The notes: a model not told the origin generated them from the letters alone. 64,000 nucleotides of DNA from Bin87 sp965243255 (GCA_965243255.1 CBDEUH010000004.1:2232001-2296000), one strand, 5' to 3'; counted from the first letter of the stretch, positions 8,715 through 18,003 are shown. A program made the numbers and translations.

Positions 8715-10213
8715 GCCGCCCTCCTTCCCGACAGCAGGGTCAGGTAATCGCCGGCCTGGGTGGTCCGGACACTGACTTGGGGCAGATGGGGATAGAGCTC
8801 CAGGTCCAGGCGGGGCGGGCGGCCCTCGATGCGGCACAGCAAAAGGTGTTTCACGGAATCAAAGCCCACGGCGCCCAGCCGCAGGGCCTGGCTCACGGCC
8901 ATATGGACCTCCGCCTGGGGGAATTCTTCCATCAAGCGAAGCACCCTCACGAATTCCCGCTTGCCCGGCTGCCCCAGCCGGGCTTCCAGGACACCGCGCA
9001 GCTTGGCAAAGTCCGCTGGCAGCTCCCATCCTTGCAATGGCGCCGCCTGGTCCAGGGCGCCGGTCTTCCGCTCCAGCAGCGGCAGGTAGTGGATGGGGTC
9101 GAAAACGAAATCCTCCTGCTCGTAGGAGCGAGGATGTCGGGCGATGACTTGGGCGCCGCAGCTGATCACCACCTGGTCCACGTAGCCCTTGACCAGCACC
9201 TCACGGTGTCCGTAGGCCACCGGCACCGAGTAGTCATTGGTGCGGTAGCGCACCAGGGACAGCGAGCTGACCCGGCTGGCCTGCTGGTCGCAGGCCTCAT
9301 AGGCCGCGGCCGGCAACGGCGCCAACGCCTCCAGGTCCCGCTCCATTCGCTGGCCGATGGTCTCCTTGTGGCCTCTGAGCACGGCGTCCATCCGCTCCAG
9401 GCACTTCCGCTCCAGGTGGATATTCAACGCCGCGAAACTCTCCGCTCGTGGCACCGGCACCAGGAAATTGCGCCGGGCGTAGCCCACCGTCCCCTCCACA
9501 CTCCCCTTGTCATTTCCCTGTCCGGGGCGACCGAACCGGTCCTCGAACAGGTAGTGGGACTGCAACTCGGTGAATGCTCTCGTGCGCTGGCGCCGACCAC
9601 TTCCCAGTATCCTGGCCACCGCCAGCTTCGTATTGTCGTACAGGATGCTCTGAGGCACGCCGCCCAGGAAAGCGAAGGACGACACGTGGCCATCGAGAAA
9701 AGCCTCGGTGGTCTCACCGGGATAGGCCTTCACGAAGCTGCCGTCGCTGTGGGGCAGGTCCAGCACGAAGTAGTGCATCTTGCGCTCCACTCCGCCGATC
9801 ACCGCCATTGCCTCGCCGAAGTCGCACTGGGCGTGGCCCGGGCCATGGCTCAACGGCACGAACATTTCCCCCACCTGCCGCCGGCGCTCCCTGACGTAGT
9901 CCTTCACTATGGTGTACCGGCCACCGAAGCCATGCTCGTCCCTCAACCGCTCAAAGATGCGCTTGGCGGTGTGGCGCTGCTTCCGGTGAACCCGCCGGTC
10001 CGCCTCCAGTATGGCGTCAATTACTTCGGCGAAGGGCTCTATCTTCGGCTTGCGCGGCGGCCTCTGCCGCGTGTAGCCCTGGGGCGTCGCATTGGCCAGC
10101 ATCTTGCGCACCGTGTCCCGGTGCACCCCGAACACCCGTGCGGCTTCCCTGACGCTCATCCCCTCCACCAGGCAGGCTCGGCGAACCCGATAATACATCT
10201 CCACGGAAAACAT
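8711..10213 (-). CDS. istA: IS21 transposase
   Basis: 500-residue DDE transposase. An N-terminal helix-turn-helix (about 18-40, SVREAARVFGVHRDTVRKML) binds the terminal repeats. The rve catalytic core carries the acidic triad in QCDFGEA (about residue 130), LYDNTKLAV and NDKGSVEGTVGY. The C-terminal part (YSVPVAYGHREVLVKGYVDQ) is the beta domain usual for IstA. Full length with no frameshift; its stop overlaps the istB start by four bases. The element looks capable of transposition. Confidence 0.95.
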   Translation of the reverse strand: MFSVEMYYRVRRACLVEGMSVREAARVFGVHRDTVRKMLANATPQGYTRQRPPRKPKIEPFAEVIDAILEADRRVHRKQRHTAKRIFERLRDEHGFGGRYTIVKDYVRERRRQVGEMFVPLSHGPGHAQCDFGEAMAVIGGVERKMHYFVLDLPHSDGSFVKAYPGETTEAFLDGHVSSFAFLGGVPQSILYDNTKLAVARILGSGRRQRTRAFTELQSHYLFEDRFGRPGQGNDKGSVEGTVGYARRNFLVPVPRAESFAALNIHLERKCLERMDAVLRGHKETIGQRMERDLEALAPLPAAAYEACDQQASRVSSLSLVRYRTNDYSVPVAYGHREVLVKGYVDQVVISCGAQVIARHPRSYEQEDFVFDPIHYLPLLERKTGALDQAAPLQGWELPADFAKLRGVLEARLGQPGKREFVRVLRLMEEFPQAEVHMAVSQALRLGAVGFDSVKHLLLCRIEGRPPRLDLELYPHLPQVSVRTTQAGDYLTLLSGRRAA

Positions 10214-10299
10214 CCATCACACCTTCCACAGGCTGAAAATCAGCCCTATGGAAAGCGGCGGGTGGTACAGTTTTCAACCGCCCCAATTCAGCGATCGAG

Positions 10300-10315
10300 C
10301 CGCCCCGCCGGTACA
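10300..10315 (-). repeat. IS21 right terminal inverted repeat
   Basis: Inverse partner of 7856-7871 with one mismatch. It lies about 90 bp upstream of the istA start, so the istA promoter must lie within the intervening end sequence. Confidence 0.75.
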
Positions 10316-10519
10316 TTTTCTCTCCGCCATTCACATAAACGGCTGGCGGTCCGTACTCCAGAGATTCGCGCGGCTGGCCGGCAGGGTCGACTACTGGAGA
10401 CACCGGGGGCCCCGAAGCGACGCTCGCAGTTGACGTGAGCGTCACACAATTCACACGCAGCGCTTCGGTTGGCGTAGAGCCAGCGCAGAGCCGGACGACA
10501 CCTTCGTACGGTGTCGCTA

Positions 10520-12916
10520 TCACCCTGGGACCGGACCCGCACCCTCCCCCGCCGGCACCCAATACCCCACCCGAGGCTCGGTGAAGACGTAGGTGGGATG
10601 GTCGGCGTCGTCACCCAGCCTGGCGCGCAGCTTGCTGACGATGGCCCGCATGGGGCGCAGGTCGCCACCGCCCCTCCGGTCCCAGACCCGCTCCAGCAGC
10701 CGCTGGTAGGTCAACACCCGCCCGGCGTTGGCTGCCAGCTCCTCCAGCAGCCGGTACTCCAGGGCCACCAGGTCCAGCGGCTGCCCGCCCAGGGTGGCCC
10801 GGCGCTGGGCGAAGTCAATTACCAGGTCGCGGTGCACGTAGGGCTCCAGCGGATCGGCCACCGCCCTCCGCCGCAGGGCCGCCCGGATTCGGGCCGCCAG
10901 CTCCGTGGGCGAGAAGGGTTTGACCACGTAGTCCACCGCCCCCTGGTCGAAGGCCCGGGCCACCAGGTCCTCCCGCCCGTAGGCTGAGATGAAGACCACC
11001 GGCACGTCGTCTATCTCCAGGATGGCCTGCATCAGCTCCACGCCGTCGGCGTCGGGCAGCATCAGGTCCAGCAGGACCAGTTGGGGCCGCTCCTCTTCCA
11101 TCAGGCGCAGGGCCTCCTGGGGGTCCCCGGTGACCAGGGGTGCGTACCCCGCGTTTACCAGGGTGTCGCGGACGTAGCGCAGGGCCTGGGGATCGTCGTC
11201 CACCGCCAGCACCCGCACCCGTTCCTCCGCATCCCCACGCCTCCGCCGCGATGAACGGGCAGCAGCCGGAGACGCCGCGCCGCTCTCGGCAGTTTCAACC
11301 GTGGGCAGGGTGAAGGTGAACCGCGCGCCCAGGCCAACCCCGTCGCTCTCGGCCCGGATACGGCCCCCGTGGGCCTCCACGATCCCCTTGCAGATGGCCA
11401 AACCCAGGCCCGCGTTCCCACCCGGCTCCTCCGGCCCGCCGCCGGAAAACTTCCCGAACAGGTGGGGCAGCCTCTCGGCCGGAATGCCCCGGCCCTCGTC
11501 GGACACCGACACCGCCACGTGTACCCCGTCCCGTGCGGCGGTCAACCGGATCGCCGAGTCCGCCGATGAGTGGCGGGCGGCGTTGGACAGCAGGTTGACC
11601 AGCACCTGGACCACCCGGCCCCGGTCGGCCAGCACCAGGGGCAGGTCCGCCGCCACGTCTATGTCCAGGGGATGCTGGCCACCGGCGCTGCCGAAGGCGC
11701 TGCGGGCCCGGTCCACCAGCACTTCCACCTCGGCGGGTTCCGGGGTGACCGGCAGCGTCCCCGACTCGATGCGGGCCACGTCCAGCAGGTCGGAGACCAG
11801 CTCGTTCATGTGGTCGGCCTGGTCCTCGATGATGCGGAAGAACTGGCGCATCACGGCGGGGTCCGGGTCCCGGGCCGCGCCCAGCACCGTGGCGGCGGAA
11901 CCCTTGATGGAAGTCAGGGGCGCCCGCAGCTCGTGGCTCACCATGGCCAGGAAGTCGGCCCGCAGCCGCTCCGCCTCCTCCAGGGGGGCTAGGTCCTGGA
12001 TGACGGCCACCACCGAATCCACCGCGCCGTCCTCCCCGATGATGGGAGTGGAGTTGAGCAAGGCCGCTACGCTCCGCCCGTTGGGCGTGCTGAGGACGAT
12101 CTCCTCGGCCCGCACCGTCTCTGCCTCGGTCAGCAGCCCGGCCAGGGGGAATTCTTGCAATGAGACCTCCCGCCCGTCGGCCCGCCGCAGGGTCACCGAG
12201 TTCAGCAGGTCCACTGGCGCCTGGTCCGGCTCCCGCAGGCCGTCCACGATGCGCAGCGCCTCCCGGTTGAAGGACACCGGCGCTCCCGTCGTGGCGTCGA
12301 AGACCACCACGCCCACCGGAGAGGTTTCCACCAACGTCTCCAGGTCGGCCCGGGCGCGTCGCTCCTCCCGGTGGCGGCGGGCGTTGGCGATGGCCAGGGC
12401 TGCCTGGGCGGCGAACAGCGCCAGGGTGTCCTCGTCCTCCTGGGTGAACTCCGGCCCGTCCCGCTTCTCGGCCAGGTAGATGCTGCCCATGCGCTCCCCC
12501 TGATGCAGCACCGGAAAGGCCAGGAAGCAGACCTGCTCGCCCACCTCCACCGGGGCTTGCAGGTCGGGCAGGCCCAGGGACCGCAGGTGGTCCAAGAGGT
12601 CGGGCACCCGCAGGGGATCGGTCAGCAAGGCCAGGTACTGGAAGTGCTGGGGCCAGCCCGGCGCGGTCCACAGCCGCTCCGTTTCCTCCGGGGTCATGCC
12701 CGAGGCCAGGAACTCCTCGGCCGCGCCGTCCCCGTCATGCAGGACAATGACGCCGTAGCGGGCGTTGGTCAGAGAACGGGCGGAGTCCAGCGCCCCCTGG
12801 AGGACCGTGTTGAAGTCCAGGTCCTGGGTGATTCGCAGGCTGGCCTGGCCCAGGCGGGAGAGGCGCTCCCGGAGGGCGGCAATCTCCTGGGCCTGAATAT
12901 CCGGTGGGTTCGACAT
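10520..12916 (-). CDS. One-piece GAF-PAS histidine kinase, receiver and winged-helix regulator
   Basis: 798 residues combining a whole two-component system. Order: short coiled coil, GAF domain (about 20-180), PAS domain (about 185-295), HisKA with phospho-histidine in MVSHELRAPLTS (about 326), HATPase with N-box NLLSNAARHS, G1 DEGRGIPAE and G2 GLGLAICKG, receiver with DDD and the acceptor aspartate in LVLLDLMLPD (about 617), then an OmpR-type winged helix ending FTEPRVGYWVP. No membrane segment, so the signal is cytosolic. Start: ATG 12916 with GGAG 7 nt upstream; 23 extra upstream residues are possible but unlikely. All catalytic residues are intact, unlike the sister protein at 56158-58191. 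Its DNA target is unknown; the oppositely oriented P450 gene is a candidate. Confidence 0.9.
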   Translation of the reverse strand: MSNPPDIQAQEIAALRERLSRLGQASLRITQDLDFNTVLQGALDSARSLTNARYGVIVLHDGDGAAEEFLASGMTPEETERLWTAPGWPQHFQYLALLTDPLRVPDLLDHLRSLGLPDLQAPVEVGEQVCFLAFPVLHQGERMGSIYLAEKRDGPEFTQEDEDTLALFAAQAALAIANARRHREERRARADLETLVETSPVGVVVFDATTGAPVSFNREALRIVDGLREPDQAPVDLLNSVTLRRADGREVSLQEFPLAGLLTEAETVRAEEIVLSTPNGRSVAALLNSTPIIGEDGAVDSVVAVIQDLAPLEEAERLRADFLAMVSHELRAPLTSIKGSAATVLGAARDPDPAVMRQFFRIIEDQADHMNELVSDLLDVARIESGTLPVTPEPAEVEVLVDRARSAFGSAGGQHPLDIDVAADLPLVLADRGRVVQVLVNLLSNAARHSSADSAIRLTAARDGVHVAVSVSDEGRGIPAERLPHLFGKFSGGGPEEPGGNAGLGLAICKGIVEAHGGRIRAESDGVGLGARFTFTLPTVETAESGAASPAAARSSRRRRGDAEERVRVLAVDDDPQALRYVRDTLVNAGYAPLVTGDPQEALRLMEEERPQLVLLDLMLPDADGVELMQAILEIDDVPVVFISAYGREDLVARAFDQGAVDYVVKPFSPTELAARIRAALRRRAVADPLEPYVHRDLVIDFAQRRATLGGQPLDLVALEYRLLEELAANAGRVLTYQRLLERVWDRRGGGDLRPMRAIVSKLRARLGDDADHPTYVFTEPRVGYWVPAGEGAGPVPG

Positions 12917-12942
12917 ATTGGCTCCATATCCCCTGGGTAGTC

Positions 12943-13092
12943 CCGGCCCGCCGGATCTGGGGCCGGGGGGTAGATTGTGCCCCAAATTCCAGTATATAAC
13001 AAGATATAACTATAAACTGATAAGAAATAACCCACAAAAGACTGTCGCGGTGGTATGGTATTTTCCGCATTTCCATATTTGACTGGCAATGG
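12943..13092 (+). repeat. Intergenic repeat R1
   Basis: About 150 bp starting CCGGCCCGCCGGATCTG, running through an AT-rich middle with TATATAACAA and ending near GGCAATGG. It resembles 16640-16781 along its whole length (my eye estimate is about two thirds identical with small gaps), in the same orientation. It lies immediately upstream of the sensor kinase start, so it probably contains that gene's promoter. Confidence 0.6.
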
Positions 13093-13356
13093 TTGTTCTG
13101 CTAATGGACGCAACCGGAAGCGGGGCCGGCAGATGCCGTCGCGACCAAGCTTGGAGCATGCCCGGCCAATAACTCCTTCTAGGCCAAGTTCACCCAGCCA
13201 TTTCCCGCCATGCCTTATAGAGGTCACCGCTCCTTGTAAGAAGAGCACTGCTGAGTTGGCCGAATCGGTTTTCGGAATGAGAGGCCGAGGAGAAGGGGAT
13301 TTGCCAGCCGCCTAAGTCCCCAGCTGCCAGGTAATCGGTTCGAGCAAGAGTTGTAA

Positions 13357-15444
13357 ATGGAACGGGCACAACAAGAGGACGCCGGTTGGGATTCAACTCC
13401 CTTCAAGTCTGAGCTGCTGGCAGCGGCGCCGCCGGCAGTCCTTGGCCTGGCCGAAGAACTGCTGCTCCTGGTCATGGATGAAGACAACGGCGAAGCTACC
13501 AGTGTGCCGGCGCGCACGCTGGGCTACGCCCTGGCCGGAGCGGCGCTGCTGGAACTGGCCCTCCAGGGCCGCATTGACACCGGTCTTGAAACCCTGGAAG
13601 TGACCGACCCCACTCCACTGAACGACGACCTGCTGGACCCGTTGCTTTCCGACATCGTGGAGGTATCGAAAGACGGCCTCCGCAATCCTGAATTCTGGGT
13701 CCGGCGGGTGGCCGAACGGTCGGAAGAACTACGTTCCCTGACGCTGGAACGGCTGGCGGCGGCCGGCGTGGTCGAGGCCGACGACGCCGGGTTCTTCTCC
13801 CTCTCCCGCCTGGTGGCCCGGTCCCGGCGCTACCCGGCAACCGGCGGCCAGCATGAACAGGAGGTGTGGGTCCGGGTACTACACGCCATTTTCGGAGACG
13901 ACATTCCCGACATCCGGGATATCGTCATCATCAGTCTGGCCAACGCCTGCGACGTATTCCGGCAGATGCTGACGCCTGAGGAGTTTGCGGAGGTGCGAGA
14001 GCGGATTGAGATGATCTCCCGACTGGAGCTGTTAAGCCGGTCGGTCACGGACGGGATCCGCAACCTGACCCTGGCGGAAGCCTACGCCCGGCGCCGAGGC
14101 ATACAGGAGAAGGGCGGCGGCTGGCCGCAGGCATCAGGGCAATTGCCCTTTGTCGGCCACGCGCTGCAGTTTCGCAATACCATCAATGGATTTCTGACGG
14201 AACAGTACCGGAATCTGGGGCCGGTGTTCGAAATATCGCTGCTGGGCAAAAAGTGGCTGGTGCTGGCGGGACCGGAAGCCAATCGTTTCTTGATGCGGGA
14301 AGGCAAGGATTGTCTGCATGGCGATCATGTGGCGTGGCAGGGATTTGCCCAGCAATTCGGCGGAACCAGGGCTCTCGCCGGGATGGACGGCGCCGAGCAC
14401 CTCCGCCTGAGGCGCACCATGCGGGAAGGCTATTCGCGCCGGCAACTGCTGAAGGATTTGCCCCGTGCCGTGGGCATAGTTGACGACGAAATGCGGCAGT
14501 GGCCGGATAACCGCCCGGTTTCGGTTTTCCCCACCGTACAGCGCATGGTGGTGGACCAACTGGGATCGCTGATGTCCGGCTCATCTCCCCGGGAGTATAT
14601 CGAAGAAATACTGACCTTCATCCACGCGCTGGAAATGGTCTACATGGCCAGACTGTACCCCAGGTTCATGGCGCATACGCCGAAGGTGCGCCGCGCTCGC
14701 CGCCGAGTCGAAGAACTCTTCGAGCGGGTGCTTTCGGCCCACGAGCCGTCGCTGCGGGCCGAGGAAACACCGAACCTCTCGGACACGCTGATGGAAATGC
14801 GACGCTCGTCCCCGGACTTCATTTCCGATGCCAGTCTGTTCGTTGACTCCATGGGGCCATTTCTGGCCGGTGCGGACACTTCGTCCGCAGCAACTTCCTT
14901 CCTGCTCTACTCGCTGTTGAAACACCCCGACGTGCTGGGGCAGGCGCGGGAGGAGGCCGATCAACTTTTTGCCGACGGCGGGCCAACGGCGGCGGGCATA
15001 AACAATATGCCGGTCACCCAACGTGCCATCCAGGAAACCCTGCGGCTGTATCCCATCGTGCCGGTAATGGTGCGAACTGTGGCGAACTCTTTCGAATTCG
15101 CCGGCTACTGGATTCCCGCCGGGACGTCGGTGTGGGTGGCCATGCCGGTGTCGCACCATTTGCCGGAAATCTACCCGGACCCACAGCGTTTCGATATTGA
15201 CCGCTTCCTGCCGGAGCGGCGGGAGCACGGCCAGCCCGGCGCGTACGCGCCCTTCGGTTTCGGACCGCACAGTTGCCTGGGACAGGGGGCGGCGCAGGTC
15301 CAGATGGCGCTCATCAGCGCAACGATCCTGCACCGGGCGGAAATTGCGCTGGATCCGCCCGATTACCGGCTGAAACTGGACTCCATTCCGGTGCCCACAC
15401 CGAAGCGAAGCTTCAAAATCAGGGTGACGCGATGGCGGCAATAG
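13357..15444 (+). CDS. GPP34-cytochrome P450 fusion protein
   Basis: 695 residues. The first ~215 match the GPP34/GOLPH3 fold (ELLLLVMDEDNGE, GYALAGAALLELALQGRI, LTLERLAAAGVVE), a family that binds phosphoinositide-containing membranes in eukaryotes and is of unknown role in bacteria. From about 255 onward it is a P450 monooxygenase: I-helix GADTSSAATS, ExxR in ETLRLYP, and the haem loop FGFGPHSCLGQG with Cys640 as axial ligand. Spacing of the motifs is normal, so the enzyme should be active with an external redox partner, none of which is in view. The start has only a weak AAGAG upstream. The acyltransferase gene follows after 13 nt, suggesting a joint lipid or terpenoid modification; that is inference. 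Confidence 0.88.
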   Translation: MERAQQEDAGWDSTPFKSELLAAAPPAVLGLAEELLLLVMDEDNGEATSVPARTLGYALAGAALLELALQGRIDTGLETLEVTDPTPLNDDLLDPLLSDIVEVSKDGLRNPEFWVRRVAERSEELRSLTLERLAAAGVVEADDAGFFSLSRLVARSRRYPATGGQHEQEVWVRVLHAIFGDDIPDIRDIVIISLANACDVFRQMLTPEEFAEVRERIEMISRLELLSRSVTDGIRNLTLAEAYARRRGIQEKGGGWPQASGQLPFVGHALQFRNTINGFLTEQYRNLGPVFEISLLGKKWLVLAGPEANRFLMREGKDCLHGDHVAWQGFAQQFGGTRALAGMDGAEHLRLRRTMREGYSRRQLLKDLPRAVGIVDDEMRQWPDNRPVSVFPTVQRMVVDQLGSLMSGSSPREYIEEILTFIHALEMVYMARLYPRFMAHTPKVRRARRRVEELFERVLSAHEPSLRAEETPNLSDTLMEMRRSSPDFISDASLFVDSMGPFLAGADTSSAATSFLLYSLLKHPDVLGQAREEADQLFADGGPTAAGINNMPVTQRAIQETLRLYPIVPVMVRTVANSFEFAGYWIPAGTSVWVAMPVSHHLPEIYPDPQRFDIDRFLPERREHGQPGAYAPFGFGPHSCLGQGAAQVQMALISATILHRAEIALDPPDYRLKLDSIPVPTPKRSFKIRVTRWRQ

Positions 15445-15457
15445 GGAAGGAACGACC

Positions 15458-16639
15458 ATGAAGGACACCTCGCAGCCCGCTCCGCGCTACCATGACCTGG
15501 ACGCGCTCCGCGCCGTGGCAACGTTGCTCGGCATCGCGCTGCACGCGGCCTTCTTCGTGCTGCCGGAGCTGATTTACCCCTGGCCGGTGCACGACAAGTC
15601 GGTTGGCGACGACCCGACCTACCACATCATTCTCGACGTTACGCACGGCCTGCGTACCCCGGTGTTCTATCTGCTCAGCGGCCTGTTCACCGTATTGCTT
15701 TGGGAACGCCGGGGGCTCTACTCCCTGGGGATGCAGCGGCTCAAGCGCATCGGGCTTCCGCTGGCCGTGGGATGTTTCACAATAATACCGCTCACCGCCG
15801 TGGCCATGGCCTTTACCTCGGGACGGGAGCATCCCTATGACTTCCCGTTCTGGGTCCTGCCGATTCTCTGGATATTTGCCACCATGCACCTGTGGTTCCT
15901 CTGGAACCTGCTGCTGATGGTTGGCGCATTCATCATCATGGTGCGAATGGGGGTGGAGTTCCGCAACCCGAAAGTCTGGCTTCTGGTCATTCCCGTTTCG
16001 GCGGTGGCCGGCCTGCTGATGCAGGAGCCAATCTTCGGGGCGGACTCCCTGCAAAGCGTTTTGCCCAAGCCGGCGACTTTCGTCTTCTACACCTGCTTCT
16101 TCTTCTTTGGCGCGTTCTTCTACCAGCAGGGCGTCGCCGTGCGCCGCTGGTGGAGCGTCGCTCTGCTGCCTGCGGCCGTCACCTTCTGCATCGGCTTCCT
16201 CCTGCTGCGGGAGTATGCCGCGGAGGCGAAGCCCTTCACCCATGGCGAATTGCCCGAACACGTGTGGATGTTTAGCAACTGGCTGACCGCGGTGAGCGCC
16301 CTGGCCGAGACGGCTTTCGCCTGGCTGACCTGCTTCGGCATGATGGGACTGTTCCGCTGGCTGCTTTCCAGGCCCAGCTTCACGGTGCGATACCTCTCCG
16401 ACGCTAGTTACTGGATTTACCTGGGGCACCTGCCGCTGGTTGTCATGGCCCATTGGGTGGTCGTGGACTGGCCCATCAGCTACCACCTGAAGTATATCCT
16501 GACCTGCGTCAGCGTCACCGGGATACTGCTGATAACCTACCAGCTTTTCATCCGTTACACCTTCGTGGGCAACGTTCTGAACGGCCCGCGCACCCGTCGC
16601 CAGCGCGCCATCCAGCCAGCGGCCCCGTCCAGCGCATAA
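15458..16639 (+). CDS. Membrane acyltransferase (acyltransferase-3 / OpgC-like)
   Basis: 393 residues, about ten membrane helices. The opening YHDLDALRAVATLLGIALHA carries the catalytic-type histidine region of acyltransferase family 3, and the following VFYLLSGLFTVLLWERRG is typical of the OpgC/MdoC branch, which moves acyl groups (for example succinyl) onto sugars or lipids exposed at the membrane. The ATG at 15458 has GGGAAGG 7 nt upstream and lies 13 nt after the P450 stop, so the two are co-transcribed. Substrate unknown. The frame ends cleanly at 16639, right before repeat R2. Confidence 0.87.
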   Translation: MKDTSQPAPRYHDLDALRAVATLLGIALHAAFFVLPELIYPWPVHDKSVGDDPTYHIILDVTHGLRTPVFYLLSGLFTVLLWERRGLYSLGMQRLKRIGLPLAVGCFTIIPLTAVAMAFTSGREHPYDFPFWVLPILWIFATMHLWFLWNLLLMVGAFIIMVRMGVEFRNPKVWLLVIPVSAVAGLLMQEPIFGADSLQSVLPKPATFVFYTCFFFFGAFFYQQGVAVRRWWSVALLPAAVTFCIGFLLLREYAAEAKPFTHGELPEHVWMFSNWLTAVSALAETAFAWLTCFGMMGLFRWLLSRPSFTVRYLSDASYWIYLGHLPLVVMAHWVVVDWPISYHLKYILTCVSVTGILLITYQLFIRYTFVGNVLNGPRTRRQRAIQPAAPSSA

Positions 16640-16781
16640 CCGGCCCGCAGGATCTGAGACCGGCGCGTTTCATTATGCCCCAATTTCCGATATATAACAA
16701 AAAGTAATGACAAATGCACAAGATATTACCCCAAAGTAGCCTGCGCGGCGGTATAATCCCTGCTGACTTTTCTGGTAATGG
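16640..16781 (+). repeat. Intergenic repeat R2
   Basis: Partner of 12943-13092 in the same orientation: CCGGCCCGCAGGATCTG, ATGCCCCAA, ATATATAACAAAAAG, a GCGGCGGTATAAT segment and GGTAATGG appear in the same order. It begins one base inside the acyltransferase stop region. The two copies bracket the P450-acyltransferase pair. A TATAAT at 16752-16757 could serve as a -10 box, but I see no matching -35. Confidence 0.6.
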
Positions 16782-17108
16782 AGGAAAGTAGCGTGTTCTT
16801 GAACCGCCGACAGCCAGAGCTTTAAGCGGCGCGGACGCTGACTAATTTTGCTGTGTCTGCCACGCCCGGCGCGTCCCATGCCGGGGACGCTTCCCCTGGA
16901 CAACCGGCCGGTCATTGTCCCTGGACAACGACACTACTTTTGCACAGTTTAAGTTTGCTAGTGACATTGCGGCTATGTTGAGCCTGGTGTGGCGATAAGT
17001 GCCGAGGAAGCGTCATCGCAGCCTGCACTAGAATAGAAACGTCCTGCAGTTCGACGGGGTCTTGTCCGATTGCAAGGATCACGATCGCCGCACAATGTGG
17101 TAGTCTGA
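16782..17108. other. Intergenic region, no gene seen
   Basis: About 330 bp between repeat R2 and the subtilisin relic. Short open frames exist on both strands, but none has a recognisable motif or ribosome site. Confidence 0.4.
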
Positions 17109-17313
17109 CGCTGCTTCGCAATCGCCCACGCCCTGTCCTCTGCGTTGGCCAACTGCGAAAGTGACGGAACTCACGGGACAACCGTAGCCGAAACACTCGC
17201 TGAAGCTGCCCCCGACGCGGCACTCCACATCGCCAAATCCCTAACCGTCGAGGACCTGCAAGCCGCCCTAAATTGGATAACTAGTCAGGTAGTAACCGTA
17301 ATCAATCATTGAC
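17109..17313 (+). pseudogene. Subtilisin (S8) protease relic
   Basis: A 67-codon open fragment on the plus strand reads RCF...CESDGTHGTTVAETLAEAAP, then LHIAKSLTVEDLQAALNWIT and TVINH before a TGA. It matches the active-site-histidine region of the intact subtilisin at 23289-25511 (CEVNGTHGTTVAETLSDVAP, YIANPLTAGDFRSASDWMTG, VTVINLS) in the same order. The aspartate and serine regions are absent on both sides and the frame is closed by TGA at 17106, so this is the remains of a second S8 gene. Confidence 0.7.
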
Positions 17314-17528
17314 TGGCTTGGACGCCTTTGAATCCCGGCGACGGCACGTCTCCCCTTGGCAATTCACCACTCAGAGCCATTGACCGATCGGTAGCCGGAG
17401 GTCCCGCCTTCATCGATTCTGGTTGAAATCACGGACGCCGGGTGTGACACGGAGCCTTTGTGGATACCGAGCAACCCACTCCAGGGCGCCACTGTTCTAT
17501 TTCTCTCGCCAACCTCGCTGAAACAACC

Positions 17529-17732
17529 ATGATCGACCTTGCTACAAGCACCGGCTTATTCGCCGGCCTGTTCGGCCTGCTGGCCACGTTCAGCTTGGCT
17601 CCCACTCTTTTCCTCGCCATCATTCTGCTGTTTAGGCGGCAGCTTCCGCCCAGGCAAATGACTATGCTACGCGTAACGACCTTCTGCTCCGTCGTATTCC
17701 TGGCCCTGTTCATCATCGTCCCAAAAGGATGA
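17529..17732 (+). CDS. Small two-helix membrane protein
   Basis: 67 residues, not recognised. Two hydrophobic helices (about 8-33 and 47-64) joined by a short basic loop RRQLPPRQ, ending in a lysine. The ATG at 17529 puts the first helix at the N-terminus; a longer frame from 17460 would add a non-hydrophobic leader. No clear ribosome site. It lies in a gene-poor stretch with relics, so it could be a decayed remnant rather than a working gene. Confidence 0.4.
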   Translation: MIDLATSTGLFAGLFGLLATFSLAPTLFLAIILLFRRQLPPRQMTMLRVTTFCSVVFLALFIIVPKG

Positions 17733-18003
17733 GCGTCAAGTTGTGCCGGCCCAAGCCGATGTCCGCCGGAAAGGAAACGGCCGGCACTGGCTTGGCGGAA
17801 CCCGCGGTTAGCGCGCCTGTCCGGACAATCCCTGGCTCCGCAATGCCATCCGCATGAATGCGAAAGAATCACGAAAACTCTCTGTCATCCAGCAGATTTG
17901 CAGTAGACTCTGATGCGCGTTAGCTACTGACCGAATCCTGGAGTCTGTGGACAAATCGTCGACGGTGTCAGGATGCAACGTAAATTGGCGCTGAAAGGTG
18001 GCG

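Larger units (their letters stand above)
7856..10315 (-). mobile_element. IS21-family insertion sequence
   Basis: About 2.46 kb with istA and istB overlapping by 4 nt on the minus strand, both apparently intact. The outer ends are inverted copies of a 16-base sequence, TGTGCCGGCGGGGCGG at 7856 and its inverted partner (TGTACC...) ending at 10315, starting TG and ending CA as in IS21. A second inner repeat, AAAACTGTACCACC (7875-7888) and its inverted match at about 10261-10275, gives the multiple end repeats typical of the family. I cannot see a convincing target duplication. It separates the DUF2235-TIR cluster from whatever originally followed. Confidence 0.88.

Noticed and set aside
8777..10438. 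Plus-strand open frame of about 553 codons
   Set aside because: Antisense to istA, whose DDE motifs and 4-bp overlap with istB are decisive.
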